DNA of 64,000 bases from Clostridium sp. (GCF_022482905.1 NZ_JAKVOI010000001.1:3287958-3351957); one strand, 5' to 3'; shown: positions 1-9,046, numbered from the stretch's first letter. Made by a program: numbers and translations. Notes: generated by a model from the sequence alone, not told the origin.

Positions 1-1308
1 GGAAAAAATCATGAATGTAATGTAAAAAGTATGATAATTGAAAATAGTGCTATTAAGAAAATACCTGATTTATTAAAAAAATTAGAATTTAAAAATATAT
101 TGATGATAGCAGATACTAATACTTATAAAGTTGCAGGGAAAAATGTAGAAACTATTTTGGATCAAGAGAAAATAAATTATAAAAGATTCATATATAGAAC
201 GAAGAAGGATGAATTGCTGGTTCCGGATGAAAATGCCATAGGCAGTCTTTTTACCAAGGTTGAGAAAGGTATGGATTTAATTCTTGCAGTAGGTTCAGGA
301 GTATTAAATGATCTATCCAAATTTGTAAGTTACAGGCTTGGTATTGATTGTATTATTGTAGCTACAGCACCTTCAATGGATGGATTTATATCAGATGGTT
401 CTTCACTTATAGTAGATGATCTTAAAAGTACATTTGTATCGCAACCTCCGAAAGCTGTTGTTGGAGATATAGACATTTTAAAAGAAGCCCCTATGGATAT
501 GATTCTGGCCGGTTTTGGAGACATAATAGGGAAATATTCTGCTCTGTGTGATTGGAAATTAAGCAAAATAGTAAATGATGAATACTATTGTGATGTTGTT
601 GTAAAGATGGTAAAAGATTCATTGAATAAATGTGTTGGAAGTACAGATGGAATAAAAAAGAGAGAAGACAGTGCAATAAAGAATTTAATGGAAAGTTTGC
701 TGCTTACAGGAATTGCCATGAGCTATATAGGTAATTCAAGACCGGCTTCTGGAGCCGAACATCATATGTCGCATTATTGGGAATTGATGTTTCTATTCCA
801 GGGAAAAAAGGCCTTATTTCATGGAACAAAAGTGGGAATTTCTACAGTTTTAATTACAAAATTAAGAGAATTATTAGAAGAGGAAAAATTGAATTTTGAT
901 AAAGCTGTAGATAACATAGGTTCTTTTGATGAAAAGGAATGGGAATCAGAAGTTACTAAATTATATGAAAAAGCTGCTCCGGAAATTATAGCTGTAAGTA
1001 AAAAAGAAGGGACAAACTCTACTGCGACAAGATTGAAAAGAGTTGGTGTAATAAGAAAAAAACTTGATGAAGTTATAGAAAGTATGAAAGACACACCTTC
1101 CTCCGAGGAAATAAAGTCAATTTTAAGGAGAGCAGGTGCACCTGCATTACCTAATGAAGTAGGTATAAGTGACAAAATAGTTTTTAACAGTGTGTTAATG
1201 GCAAAGGAAGTTAGAATAAGGTATACTGTTTTACAGCTTTTAGGAGATTTTGGACTGCTGGAGAAATTTGCACACGAGATTATGAATTATTTAAAAGAGG
1301 AGAAATAA
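1..1308 (+). CDS. AraM-like sn-glycerol-1-phosphate dehydrogenase family protein, 5' end outside window
   Basis: Member of the AraM/EgsA (glycerol-1-phosphate dehydrogenase) branch of the metal-dependent alcohol dehydrogenase superfamily; characterised members interconvert dihydroxyacetone phosphate and sn-glycerol 1-phosphate with NAD(P)H. Seen: a nucleotide-binding stretch AVGSGVLNDLSKFVS, the substrate region APSMDGFISDGSSL, and candidate metal ligands Asp in GFGDIIGKYSAL, His in SGAEHHMSHYWE and His in LFHGTKVG. The first ATG is at 31, but the frame is open from base 1 and the residues before it (GKNHECNVKS) align without gaps with the paralogue at 48972 (GKKHSIALED), so about 25 N-terminal residues lie upstream of the window. 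The next gene, a HAD phosphatase, starts 1 bp after the stop, and a glucitol-type PTS follows. True substrate unknown: it may be a polyol phosphate rather than glycerol 1-phosphate. Confidence 0.85.
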   Translation, partial: GKNHECNVKSMIIENSAIKKIPDLLKKLEFKNILMIADTNTYKVAGKNVETILDQEKINYKRFIYRTKKDELLVPDENAIGSLFTKVEKGMDLILAVGSGVLNDLSKFVSYRLGIDCIIVATAPSMDGFISDGSSLIVDDLKSTFVSQPPKAVVGDIDILKEAPMDMILAGFGDIIGKYSALCDWKLSKIVNDEYYCDVVVKMVKDSLNKCVGSTDGIKKREDSAIKNLMESLLLTGIAMSYIGNSRPASGAEHHMSHYWELMFLFQGKKALFHGTKVGISTVLITKLRELLEEEKLNFDKAVDNIGSFDEKEWESEVTKLYEKAAPEIIAVSKKEGTNSTATRLKRVGVIRKKLDEVIESMKDTPSSEEIKSILRRAGAPALPNEVGISDKIVFNSVLMAKEVRIRYTVLQLLGDFGLLEKFAHEIMNYLKEEK

Positions 1309-1309
1309 T

Positions 1310-2152
1310 ATGTATGATTTAAGCAAAAGAGAGTCTGCATTTAAGAATAAAGATGAAGTGAAAAAGATACTTGAAAATGTCAAGTGTTATGTTATGGATT
1401 TAGATGGTACTGTTTATTTGGGAGATAAAATTTTAGAGGGTTCTATAGAATTTTTTAGAACTCTCCAAAAATATAATATCAAGTTTAAATTTTTTACCAA
1501 CAATTCATCTAAAAACGCACAGATTTATGTTGATAAAATTACAAAAATGGGTTATCCGATAACAGAAGATATGATGCTTATTTCTAACCATGTTATTATA
1601 CAGTATATAAAGAAAACGTTACCCAATAAAAAAGTATTTGTTTTAGGCAACAAATACTTGAAAGAAGATTTTATAAAAGCAGGAATCAATATCGTGGAAA
1701 AAGATGCTGATGTTGTAGCAGTAGGGTTTGATACATCCTTATGTTATGAAAATGTTTCAAAAGCGTGTGATTTTATAAGAAATGGAGCAATATTTTTAGG
1801 AGTAAATCCAGATTTCAATTGTCCAACTGAAAATGGCTTTATACCGGATTGTGGTTCAATTTGCAAGATGATTACAGCATCAACGGGAGTTTTACCGGAA
1901 TTTTTCGGAAAACCAACACATCATACTCTAGAGTATATATTGAATTATACAGGTTTGAGGGAAAGCGAAATAGCGATGATAGGAGATAGATTATATACAG
2001 ATATTGCAATTGCTAGAGGAAATGATCTGATAAGTATTCTTGTATTGACAGGAGAGACCAAACTAGAGGATTTAAAGGATTCTGACATACAGCCAAGATT
2101 AATATTTAATTCATTAAAAGATTTAAAAGACACTTTAGAAAAAATATTCTGA
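1310..2152 (+). CDS. HAD-superfamily (NagD/pNPPase-like, IIA) phosphatase
   Basis: Predicted cytoplasmic sugar- or polyol-phosphate phosphatase of the HAD IIA type. Motif I is DLDGTVYLG (near residue 31, nucleophile Asp), motif II lies in FTNNSSKN, the cap contains NPDFNCPTENGFIPDCGS, and motifs III/IV are the GKP and IGDRLYTDIAIA stretches; 280 residues is normal for NagD-type enzymes. It starts 1 bp after the AraM-like gene with GAGGAG just upstream, so the two are translationally close. A closely similar gene at 50352 also directly follows an AraM-like gene. Family known; the physiological phosphate ester is not predictable from sequence. Confidence 0.88.
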   Translation: MYDLSKRESAFKNKDEVKKILENVKCYVMDLDGTVYLGDKILEGSIEFFRTLQKYNIKFKFFTNNSSKNAQIYVDKITKMGYPITEDMMLISNHVIIQYIKKTLPNKKVFVLGNKYLKEDFIKAGINIVEKDADVVAVGFDTSLCYENVSKACDFIRNGAIFLGVNPDFNCPTENGFIPDCGSICKMITASTGVLPEFFGKPTHHTLEYILNYTGLRESEIAMIGDRLYTDIAIARGNDLISILVLTGETKLEDLKDSDIQPRLIFNSLKDLKDTLEKIF

Positions 2153-2213
2153 ATTAAATGATAATGATGGATTAATATTCATTATATATAAAAAAGAATT
2201 GGGGGTTTGAATT

Positions 2214-2756
2214 ATGTTAACTACTTTAGCAAATGCTGCGCAGGGATTTATAGGACTGTTTCAAGAAGGAGGAAAAAGCTTTACCGGGATGGTTACCGGA
2301 ATATTGCCAACACTAGTTGTACTCATCACAGCTGTCAACTCTCTCATCAAAATAATAGGTGAAGAAAAAGTCAACAATTTGGCAAAAGCTTCATCCAAAT
2401 ATCTCATAACAAGATACACGATATTCCCTATTATAGCTACTTTCTTTTTGACAAATCCTATGGCGCAGACTTTTGGACAATTTTTAGATGAAAAGTACAA
2501 ACCTGCTTATTATGATTCAACTATTTCTTTCTGCCATGCAATTACAGGACTATTTCCGCATGCAAATCCTGCCGAATTGTTTGTATACATGGGTATAGCA
2601 CAGGGAATAACAAAACTTGGACTGCCTGTAGGTGAACTTGCAGTGAGGTATTTTCTAGCCGGCATTATAGTTATATTGATCAAGGGCATACTTACAGAGA
2701 GAATTACATTCTACCTTCTCAATAAGAAAGAAAGAGAAAAGGCTGAGCTGGCATGA
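2214..2756 (+). CDS. PTS system glucitol/sorbitol-type EIIC component
   Basis: Membrane subunit of the glucitol (Gut/Srl) PTS family, 180 residues, matching the length of SrlA/GutA. It has several hydrophobic segments and the family stretch FPHANPAELFVYMGIAQG. It works with the EIIB subunit encoded 43 bp downstream to import and phosphorylate a polyol. A ribosome binding site (GGGGG) precedes the ATG. No sorbitol-6-phosphate dehydrogenase (SrlD) or glucitol EIIA (SrlB) gene is visible nearby; instead an AraM-like dehydrogenase and a HAD phosphatase lie upstream, so the substrate may differ from sorbitol. Confidence 0.88.
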   Translation: MLTTLANAAQGFIGLFQEGGKSFTGMVTGILPTLVVLITAVNSLIKIIGEEKVNNLAKASSKYLITRYTIFPIIATFFLTNPMAQTFGQFLDEKYKPAYYDSTISFCHAITGLFPHANPAELFVYMGIAQGITKLGLPVGELAVRYFLAGIIVILIKGILTERITFYLLNKKEREKAELA

Positions 2757-2799
2757 AATTAATAAAATTGTATGAATCCATAAAAATAGGAGGGTTATC

Positions 2800-3807
2800 A
2801 TGTATAATACAGTAAAAGTTGAAAAAGGAAGAAGTGGCTGGGGAGGACCTCTCTATATAAAACCGGAAGGAAAAAGGAATAAAATTGTATGTGTAACGGG
2901 ACAGGACATGCATCCTGTAGCATATAAGCTTGCCCAAATGACCAATGCAGAACTGGTAAATGGATTTGCTACTGGAGTTCCTGATGCGGAGATAGCTGCA
3001 GTTGTCATAGATTGTGGAGGTACTGCAAGATGCGGAGTTTATCCAAAAAAAGGTATACTTACTATAAATGTAAAATCTGTTGGACAGTCAGGTCCTCTTG
3101 CAAAATTTATGACGGAGCAGCTGTATGTATCTGATGTAAATGAATCCTGTATTTCCATCCATGAGGGCAATTCACCGGTATCATCAGCTCCAGAAGTGGA
3201 AAAAGCAAAAACAAATATTCCTGATGATAAGGCAAAGAAAAGTGTGGCGGCAGCTGTTGAAGCGGCACCAAAGAAGAAAGAGAATTTTATAGTAAGGCTT
3301 GGGAAAGGTGTTGGAGATGTAATAGGAAAGTTCTATGAAGCAGGAAGAGAGACGATTGATTCAATAATAAAAAACATACTTCCATTCATGGCTTTCGTAT
3401 GTATGATAATTGGAATTATAAACAAGACAGGTATAGGAAATATTATTGCAAAGGCAATCTCACCGGCAGCAGGTTCTCTTGTAGGGCTGATCATAGTGTC
3501 AATTATCTGTACACTGCCCATACTTTCACCTATACTCGGACCTGGAGCAGTTGTGGCTCAGGTAGTGGGAGTTCTTGTAGGAACGGAAATAGGCAAAGGA
3601 CATATACCACCGCATTTTGCACTTCCAGCATTGTTTGCAATAGATGCACAGGTAGGATGTGATTTCATACCTGTTGGATTGAGCCTTGCAGAAGCGGAAC
3701 CTGAAACAGTGGAAGTGGGGGTTCCGGCAGTTCTATTCTCAAGAGTTGTAACAGGACCTCTATCTGTTATAATAGCTTATTTTGTAGGAGTTGGTTTGTA
3801 TGAATAA
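2800..3807 (+). CDS. PTS system glucitol/sorbitol-type EIIB (with second membrane domain)
   Basis: SrlE/GutE-like subunit, 335 residues. The N-terminal cytoplasmic EIIB domain (about 1-120) starts with the family signature VEKGRSGWGGPL and holds the probable phospho-cysteine region DCGGTARCGVYPKK; a linker rich in Ala, Lys and Glu (about 125-165) leads to a C-terminal membrane domain with GPGAVVAQVVGVLVGTEIG and FALPALFAIDAQ. It accepts phosphate from a glucitol EIIA that is not encoded in the window. The gene appears intact and ends immediately before a decayed RpiB/LacAB-type isomerase, which suggests a deletion removed downstream genes of an original polyol operon. Confidence 0.88.
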   Translation: MYNTVKVEKGRSGWGGPLYIKPEGKRNKIVCVTGQDMHPVAYKLAQMTNAELVNGFATGVPDAEIAAVVIDCGGTARCGVYPKKGILTINVKSVGQSGPLAKFMTEQLYVSDVNESCISIHEGNSPVSSAPEVEKAKTNIPDDKAKKSVAAAVEAAPKKKENFIVRLGKGVGDVIGKFYEAGRETIDSIIKNILPFMAFVCMIIGIINKTGIGNIIAKAISPAAGSLVGLIIVSIICTLPILSPILGPGAVVAQVVGVLVGTEIGKGHIPPHFALPALFAIDAQVGCDFIPVGLSLAEAEPETVEVGVPAVLFSRVVTGPLSVIIAYFVGVGLYE

Positions 3808-3809
3808 AT

Positions 3810-4000
3810 GCAGCTTTGGTAGAAAACGTTTTTTCAGCGAGATATACTAAAATGCACAATGTTTCTATGTAATATGTATGGGTGGAAGAGTTATTGGAGA
3901 TGGACTTGCCGTAATGTTATTTGATGAATGGTATAATGCTAAGTTTTAAGGAGGCAGACACAAAGAAAGAATTGATATGATAAATAATTATGAAAATTTT
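3810..4000 (+). pseudogene. Decayed RpiB/LacA/LacB-type sugar-phosphate isomerase (C-terminal remnant)
   Basis: Translating past the EIIB stop gives AALVENVFSARYTKMHN, then after a one-base shift near 3869 VICMGGRVIGDGLAVMLF and DEWYNAKF, then TAA (3947-3949) exactly where the family has Glu in the EGGRH motif, then GGRHKERIDMI. This reproduces the C-terminal third of ribose-5-phosphate isomerase B or galactose-6-phosphate isomerase (consensus about SA..S..HN.ANVL..G.RV.G..LA...VD.W...EGGRH). The N-terminal two thirds are missing, so the copy is truncated, frameshifted and interrupted. It probably served the adjacent polyol PTS operon. Confidence 0.75.
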
Positions 4001-4069
4001 CGATTTTAGGTATTGACAAGTTTATTAAAAGATTATATAGTATATGTAAATCAATTGAATATTTAACTT

Positions 4070-4183
4070 CTTATCAAGAGAGGCAGAGGGACTGGCCCTA
4101 TGATGCCCGGCAACCTGAATGAATTTTGTTCAACGGTGCTAATTCCAGCAGGTAAAACCTGAGAGATGAGAGATACTAAGAAT
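4070..4183 (+). promoter_or_regulatory. SAM-I (S-box) riboswitch
   Basis: The leader shows the S-box core: a P1 arm TTCTTATC, the kink-turn region AAGAGAGGCAGAGGGACTGG, CCCTATGATGCCCGGCAACC, a P3 hairpin with the GGTGCTAATTCCAGCAG block, then AACCTGAGAGATGAGAG and the 3' P1 arm GATACTAAGAA. An intrinsic terminator follows directly and the 3' P1 arm can compete with its 5' arm. It should switch off transcription of the sulfhydrylase gene at 4370 when S-adenosylmethionine is plentiful. Confidence 0.95.
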
Positions 4184-4187
4184 TTTG

Positions 4188-4220
4188 ACTTCTTACAGTT
4201 TCTCTGTAAGAAGTTTTTTT
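4188..4220 (+). terminator. Riboswitch expression-platform terminator
   Basis: Perfect 11-bp stem ACTTCTTACAG (4188-4198) with CTGTAAGAAGT (4204-4214), 5-nt loop, followed by a run of T. It forms the OFF state of the S-box leader. Confidence 0.92.
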
Positions 4221-4369
4221 AGTTTTTAAAGGAATGACATAATAAAATATTAAATTTTAGATTGGATGTGATTATAGTGAAGATAACGTGCAATTGCTGT
4301 TGCAGATAATTAAAGTAATAAATTGTTATTGTAAAAAATTTTAATATATAAATGTTAGGAGCGATAAAA

Positions 4370-5653
4370 ATGAGTGAAGAGAGAAAATTAGGATTTGAAA
4401 CATTACAGGTACATGCAGGACAAGTACCAGACCCAACAACGGGAGCAAGAGCTGTTCCAATTTATCAGACTACGTCTTTTGTTTTTAAAGATGCAGATGA
4501 AGCAGCAGACTTTTTCCAACTTAAAAAACCAGGAAATGTTTATGCCAGAATAATGAATCCAACACAGGATGTATTTGAACAGAGAGTAGCAGCACTTGAA
4601 GGTGGAAGTGCAGGACTTGCAACTTCATCAGGACTTTCAGCAATATTATATTCAATACTAAATGTGGCAAATTCAGGGGATAATATAGTTTCAGCAAGCA
4701 CTCTTTATGGGGGCACATATGAATTGTTTTCAGTAACATTAAAGAAATTAGGAATTGACGTAACGTTTGTAGATCCTGATGATCCTGAAAATATTAGAAA
4801 GGCTATTACAGACAGAACAAAGGCAGTTTATGCCGAGACATTAGGAAATCCAAAGATTAATGTATTGGATATAGAAGCTGTAGCAAATATAGCACATGAA
4901 AACAAAATACCTCTTATAATAGATAATACTTTTGGTACTCCATATCTTGTAAGACCAATAGAATATGGTGCAGATGTAGTTGTACATTCAGCAACAAAAT
5001 TCATTGGTGGCCATGGGACAACCATTGGTGGAGTTATAGTAGACGGAGGAAAATTTGACTGGGCAGCAAGTGGAAAATTCCCTGACTTCACTACACCTGA
5101 TGAAAGTTATAACGGTCTTGTTTACGCAGATCAGGGACCAATTGCCTTTGCTTTAAAAGCCAGGGTTCAGCTTCTTAGAAATACAGGGGCAACATTAAGC
5201 CCGCAAAGTGCATTTTATTTCCTTTTAGGATTGGAATCACTTTCACTCAGGGTTGAAAGACATGTAGAAAATACAAGAAAAGTAGTTGAGTTTTTAACTA
5301 AGCATCCAAAGGTTTCATGGGTAAACTATCCTGAACTTGAAAGCAGTCCGTATCATGATCTGGCAAAAAAATATTTTCCAAAAGGAGCAGGTTCTATATT
5401 CACATTTGGAATAAAGGGAGGACTTGAAGCAGGAAAGAAGTTTATAAATAGTGTTAAATTATTTTCATTGCTTGCAAATGTAGCAGATGCCAAATCTCTT
5501 GTAATACATCCTTCCAGTACAACACATGCAGAATTAAATGAAGAACAGCAAAAAGCTGCCGGGATAACTCCAGATCTTATAAGGCTCTCAATAGGTGTAG
5601 AGAATATTGATGATATTATATACGATTTGGATCAGGCTCTTGCCAAAATTTGA
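4370..5653 (+). CDS. metY: O-acetylhomoserine sulfhydrylase (PLP-dependent)
   Basis: Cys/Met-metabolism PLP enzyme making homocysteine from O-acetylhomoserine and sulfide in methionine synthesis. Seen: the N-terminal family start [22 protein letters not shown], the PLP region [11 protein letters not shown] and the Schiff-base lysine in [18 protein letters not shown] (near residue 205), plus the C-terminal [12 protein letters not shown]. The start at 4370 is preferred over an in-frame ATG at 4352 because TAGGAG lies 8-13 bases upstream of 4370; this gives 427 residues, normal for MetY. It is a single-gene unit controlled by the SAM riboswitch and closed by a terminator at 5681. Confidence 0.93.
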   Translation: MSEERKLGFETLQVHAGQVPDPTTGARAVPIYQTTSFVFKDADEAADFFQLKKPGNVYARIMNPTQDVFEQRVAALEGGSAGLATSSGLSAILYSILNVANSGDNIVSASTLYGGTYELFSVTLKKLGIDVTFVDPDDPENIRKAITDRTKAVYAETLGNPKINVLDIEAVANIAHENKIPLIIDNTFGTPYLVRPIEYGADVVVHSATKFIGGHGTTIGGVIVDGGKFDWAASGKFPDFTTPDESYNGLVYADQGPIAFALKARVQLLRNTGATLSPQSAFYFLLGLESLSLRVERHVENTRKVVEFLTKHPKVSWVNYPELESSPYHDLAKKYFPKGAGSIFTFGIKGGLEAGKKFINSVKLFSLLANVADAKSLVIHPSSTTHAELNEEQQKAAGITPDLIRLSIGVENIDDIIYDLDQALAKI

Positions 5654-5680
5654 TATTGTGAAATTAATATAAAATATGAA

Positions 5681-5724
5681 AATCAAGTTTCTTTGATATA
5701 ATTGTTGAAGAAACTTGATTTTTT
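5681..5724 (+). terminator. Intrinsic terminator after the sulfhydrylase gene
   Basis: Perfect 13-bp stem AATCAAGTTTCTT (5681-5693) with AAGAAACTTGATT (5708-5720), 14-nt loop and a T run. Confidence 0.92.
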
Positions 5725-5785
5725 ATTTTGATGATTTTATAGAATGGTATAATATGTTTAAATATATTATTTTGGAGGAAGCGGC

Positions 5786-7678
5786 ATGTTTAATCTATCG
5801 GAGATTAGCAATATAATAAGACAGTCACATTTAAGATGTGAAAACGAGTACAAAATTCCAAAGGGAAGGGTTTTTCCGCTGAAAATCGTGAAAGGTTTGG
5901 AGTTTCAAAGATTATGTAAAAAAAATTATGAAGTCATAAAAGTTGCCAGGCCATTTATGGAAATATTATATGATTTTCTAAGAGGTTCGGGCTTTTTCCT
6001 CGATCTTACTGATAAGGACGGAGTTATATTGATAGCTATTGGTGATAGAGATGTGATAGAAGAAGCCAAAAAGATGAAGATGATAGAAGGCTCGGATATG
6101 AGTGAAAAAAGTACAGGTACAAATGCGATTGGAACATCCATATATATGGATCAACCTATGCAGATGGCGGAGAAACAGCATTATTTGAATGCATATCATA
6201 TTTGGACATGCTCTGCAGATACTATACATGATAAATACGGAAATGTGATTGGATGTCTTAATTTAACAGGTAAGTATCAATTGGTGCATCCGCATACACT
6301 GGGACTTGTAGTAGCTGCCGTAAAATCAATAGAAAATTATATAGAGATGGAAAAGTCCCAAAATAAATTGTTTGAAGCATATCAATATCTTGATACTATA
6401 ATAAATTCGATGGATGTGGGCATCCTGACTGTAGATTCTTATGGGAAGATAAAATCAATAAATGTTGTAGCCTGCAAAATGCTTCAAGTGAATAAAGATT
6501 CTGTAATAAGCAGCAATATATCAAATCTAATAGAAAACTGGGAGCATATATATGAGCAGATGGATAATTATAAATATGAAAATAATGACTACACCGTGTA
6601 TTTAAATAAAAAAAATTTTAATTTAAATGTTTCTCCAATAAAAGATAAAAATAACAGAATACTCTCTATAATCGTAATGCTCAAGGATATACAGAAGGTT
6701 TACAATATGGTAAATAAGTATACTGGTATGCGAGCAAAATACAGTTTTTCGGATATAATTGGCAAAAGCAGTGCTGTTACAAGGATGAAAAGATATGCTA
6801 AGAGTATTTCAGATAGTCCATCCACTGTCTTAATAGAAGGAGAAAGCGGAACTGGCAAGGAGTTGATTGCCCAGGCTATTCATAATGACAGTTCAAGGAG
6901 AAATTATGGATTTATAGCGATAAATTGTGGAGCCATACCAAAGAATCTAATTGAGAGTGAATTATTTGGATATGAAGAGGGAACTTTTACAGGAGCAAAA
7001 AAAGGTGGACAGCTCGGTAAGTTTGAACTTGCAAACAATGGTACTATATTTTTGGATGAAATAGGTGAAATGCCTCTGGATATGCAGATTAATTTACTTA
7101 GAGTTTTACAGGAGGGGTGCATTATGAGAATAGGTGGAAGCAGATATATAAAAATAAATGTTAGAATAATTGCAGCTACAAATAAAAACTTAAAAGAGGA
7201 AATAGCGGAAGGAAACTTCAGAGAAGATTTATATTATAGATTATGTGTTATACCAATTCATGTGCCACCATTGAAGGAACGAGAAGGAGATATAAAATTG
7301 CTTATAGATTATTTTCTGAAATTGAAATCTTCTAAATTAAAAAAAGAGACACCATGTATAAAACCCTCTTTATATAGTAAATTGCTGAATTATGATTGGC
7401 CTGGAAATGTTAGAGAACTTGAAAATTGTATTGAGAATATAGTAAATATGAATGGAAAAACATCCTTTGATTTTGATAAACATATCTCAAACAATAATTA
7501 TGAAAATACTAAATTAAAGTATGAATACAACATGTGCTCGTTAAACCAGTGGGAGAAAGTAGCTATTATAGACTGCATAAAAAAATGCAGCGGTAATTTA
7601 TCCAGGGCGTCTAAGATTCTTGGAATAAATAGAACTACTTTGTACAATAAAATAAACAAATATGATATCAAGATTTAA
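5786..7678 (+). CDS. AcoR-type sigma-54-dependent transcriptional activator
   Basis: 630-residue enhancer-binding protein. The N-terminal part (about 1-195) looks like an AcoR-type GAF sensor region (GTNAIGTSIYMDQPMQM), followed by a PAS-like region (about 205-310). The AAA+ domain has Walker A GESGTGKE (near 352), the sigma-54 contact loop EEGTFTGA (near 398, GTFTGA rather than the usual GAFTGA) and Walker B FLDEIGE. A Fis-type helix-turn-helix closes the protein (LSRASKILGINRTTLYNKI). The start has GGAGG 8 bases upstream. It lies just before an alcohol dehydrogenase preceded by a consensus -24/-12 promoter, so it very likely activates that gene in response to a small metabolite such as a ketone, diol or acetoin-like compound (inference). 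Confidence 0.9.
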   Translation: MFNLSEISNIIRQSHLRCENEYKIPKGRVFPLKIVKGLEFQRLCKKNYEVIKVARPFMEILYDFLRGSGFFLDLTDKDGVILIAIGDRDVIEEAKKMKMIEGSDMSEKSTGTNAIGTSIYMDQPMQMAEKQHYLNAYHIWTCSADTIHDKYGNVIGCLNLTGKYQLVHPHTLGLVVAAVKSIENYIEMEKSQNKLFEAYQYLDTIINSMDVGILTVDSYGKIKSINVVACKMLQVNKDSVISSNISNLIENWEHIYEQMDNYKYENNDYTVYLNKKNFNLNVSPIKDKNNRILSIIVMLKDIQKVYNMVNKYTGMRAKYSFSDIIGKSSAVTRMKRYAKSISDSPSTVLIEGESGTGKELIAQAIHNDSSRRNYGFIAINCGAIPKNLIESELFGYEEGTFTGAKKGGQLGKFELANNGTIFLDEIGEMPLDMQINLLRVLQEGCIMRIGGSRYIKINVRIIAATNKNLKEEIAEGNFREDLYYRLCVIPIHVPPLKEREGDIKLLIDYFLKLKSSKLKKETPCIKPSLYSKLLNYDWPGNVRELENCIENIVNMNGKTSFDFDKHISNNNYENTKLKYEYNMCSLNQWEKVAIIDCIKKCSGNLSRASKILGINRTTLYNKINKYDIKI

Positions 7679-7731
7679 ATTTATGTTGATTATCAGTAAT
7701 GATATAATTGTATAAATAATGGACAATGTAT

Positions 7732-7771
7732 AAAAAAACAACAGATTGCTTTTTAAAACTGTTGTTTTTTT
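7732..7771 (+). terminator. Intrinsic terminator after the sigma-54 activator
   Basis: Stem AAAAAAACAACAG (7732-7744) with CTGTTGTTTTTTT (7759-7771); loop of 14 nt. Confidence 0.88.
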
Positions 7772-7838
7772 ATACGCTAATTATAAGCCAATTGCAAAAA
7801 ACAACGGAGTTTCAGTATATGAGGGAGATCATATAATG

Positions 7839-7854
7839 TGGCATGAATATTGCT
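7839..7854 (+). promoter_or_regulatory. Sigma-54 (-24/-12) promoter of the alcohol dehydrogenase gene
   Basis: TGGCATGAATATTGCT matches the sigma-54 consensus TGGCAC-N5-TTGCW with one C-to-T difference; GG (7840-7841) and GC (7852-7853) are separated by exactly 10 bases. It lies 88 bp before the GTG start at 7942 and between a sigma-54 activator and its probable target. Confidence 0.85.
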
Positions 7855-7941
7855 CTTACTAATAAATTGTAATCAAGTGTTAATTTAATAACAACTGGTA
7901 TATTAATCTGCTTTTTAATAATTGTATAAGGAGGAATATTT

Positions 7942-8997
7942 GTGAAAGGTTTTGCAATGATTGGAGTAAACAAGGTGGGGTGGATTGAAAAAAAGAAACC
8001 GGAAATAGGACCATTTGATGCCTTGATCCATCCACTTGCTGTATCGCCGTGCACTTCAGATATACATACTGTATTTGAAGGAGCTCTTGGAGAAAGAAAT
8101 GACATGATATTAGGGCATGAGGCAGTTGGGCAAGTTGTTGAGGTAGGCAGTGAAGTCAAGGATTTTAAGGTAGGAGATAAAGTAGTTGTACCTGCAATAA
8201 CTCCCGATTGGCGTTCGATAGATGTACAAAGAGGATTTCCGCAACATTCGAATGGAATGCTGGCCGGATGGAAATTTTCAAATTTTAAGGATGGAGTTTT
8301 TGCAGAATATTTTCATGTAAATGATGCTGATATGAATCTGGCATATTTACCTGATGAAATTCCAGTTGAAGTTGCCGTAATGATAAGTGATATGGTTACA
8401 ACTGGATTTCATGGATCAGAACTTGCTGATATTGAAACGGGATCAAGTGTTGTTGTCATAGGAATTGGAGCGGTAGGACTTATGGCAATTGCCGGTGCGA
8501 AACTGCATGGTGCAGGAAGGATAATAGGGGTTGGCAGCAGACCCGTATGTGTTGAGGCTGCAAAGTTTTATGGGGTTAACGATATTGTAAATTATAAGAA
8601 CGGAGACATAGTCAAACAAATATTTGAACTTACGGATGGAAAAGGTGTAGACCGCATAATAATGGCAGGAGGAGGAACTGATACATTGGCTCAGGCAATA
8701 AAAATACTTAAACCGGGCGGAGTAGTATCGAATGTAAATTATCATGGAAGCGGAAATCTCGAAATACCAAGGGAAGAGTGGGGATGTGGTATGGCACATA
8801 AAACCATTAAGGGAGGATTATGTCCTGGAGGAAGGCTCAGAATGGAAAGACTTATAGACCTTGTAAAATATAATCGCCTTGATCCGGCAAAATTAGTTAC
8901 CCATGTGTATCATGGATTTGATCATATTGAGGAGTCTCTTCTTCTAATGAAGAATAAACCTCGGGACCTGATAAAACCTGTTGTTGTCATAGACTAG
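7942..8997 (+). CDS. Zn-dependent NADP secondary alcohol dehydrogenase (TbADH/CbADH type)
   Basis: 351-residue medium-chain dehydrogenase of the clostridial/Thermoanaerobacter secondary alcohol dehydrogenase family, which reduces acetone, butanone and acetoin-like ketones. The family catalytic Zn ligands are in place: Cys37 (AVSPCTSD), His59 (LGHEAVG) and an Asp near 150 (ISDMVTTGFHG). The Rossmann motif is VVIGIGAVGL, followed by GVGSRP, which suggests NADPH use. GTG start with AAGGAGG 10 bases upstream. Monocistronic: sigma-54 promoter upstream and terminator downstream. Residues 80-130 (TPDWRS, QQHSNGMLAGWKFSNFKDGVF-like) are almost invariant in the family. Confidence 0.93.
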   Translation: MKGFAMIGVNKVGWIEKKKPEIGPFDALIHPLAVSPCTSDIHTVFEGALGERNDMILGHEAVGQVVEVGSEVKDFKVGDKVVVPAITPDWRSIDVQRGFPQHSNGMLAGWKFSNFKDGVFAEYFHVNDADMNLAYLPDEIPVEVAVMISDMVTTGFHGSELADIETGSSVVVIGIGAVGLMAIAGAKLHGAGRIIGVGSRPVCVEAAKFYGVNDIVNYKNGDIVKQIFELTDGKGVDRIIMAGGGTDTLAQAIKILKPGGVVSNVNYHGSGNLEIPREEWGCGMAHKTIKGGLCPGGRLRMERLIDLVKYNRLDPAKLVTHVYHGFDHIEESLLLMKNKPRDLIKPVVVID

Positions 8998-9005
8998 ATA
9001 AAATG

Positions 9006-9046
9006 AATTGCCAATAGATTTCAGTAAAATGAATCTATTGGCAATT
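9006..9046. terminator. Bidirectional terminator between convergent genes
   Basis: Perfect 15-bp inverted repeat AATTGCCAATAGATT (9006-9020) with AATCTATTGGCAATT (9032-9046), between the converging alcohol dehydrogenase and iolR genes. Confidence 0.88.

Noticed and set aside
3815-3835. Sequence resembling a catabolite-control (cre) site around AGAAAACGTTTTTTCA
   Set aside because: It is part of the coding remains of the RpiB-like pseudogene and does not fit the consensus well; no promoter is next to it.
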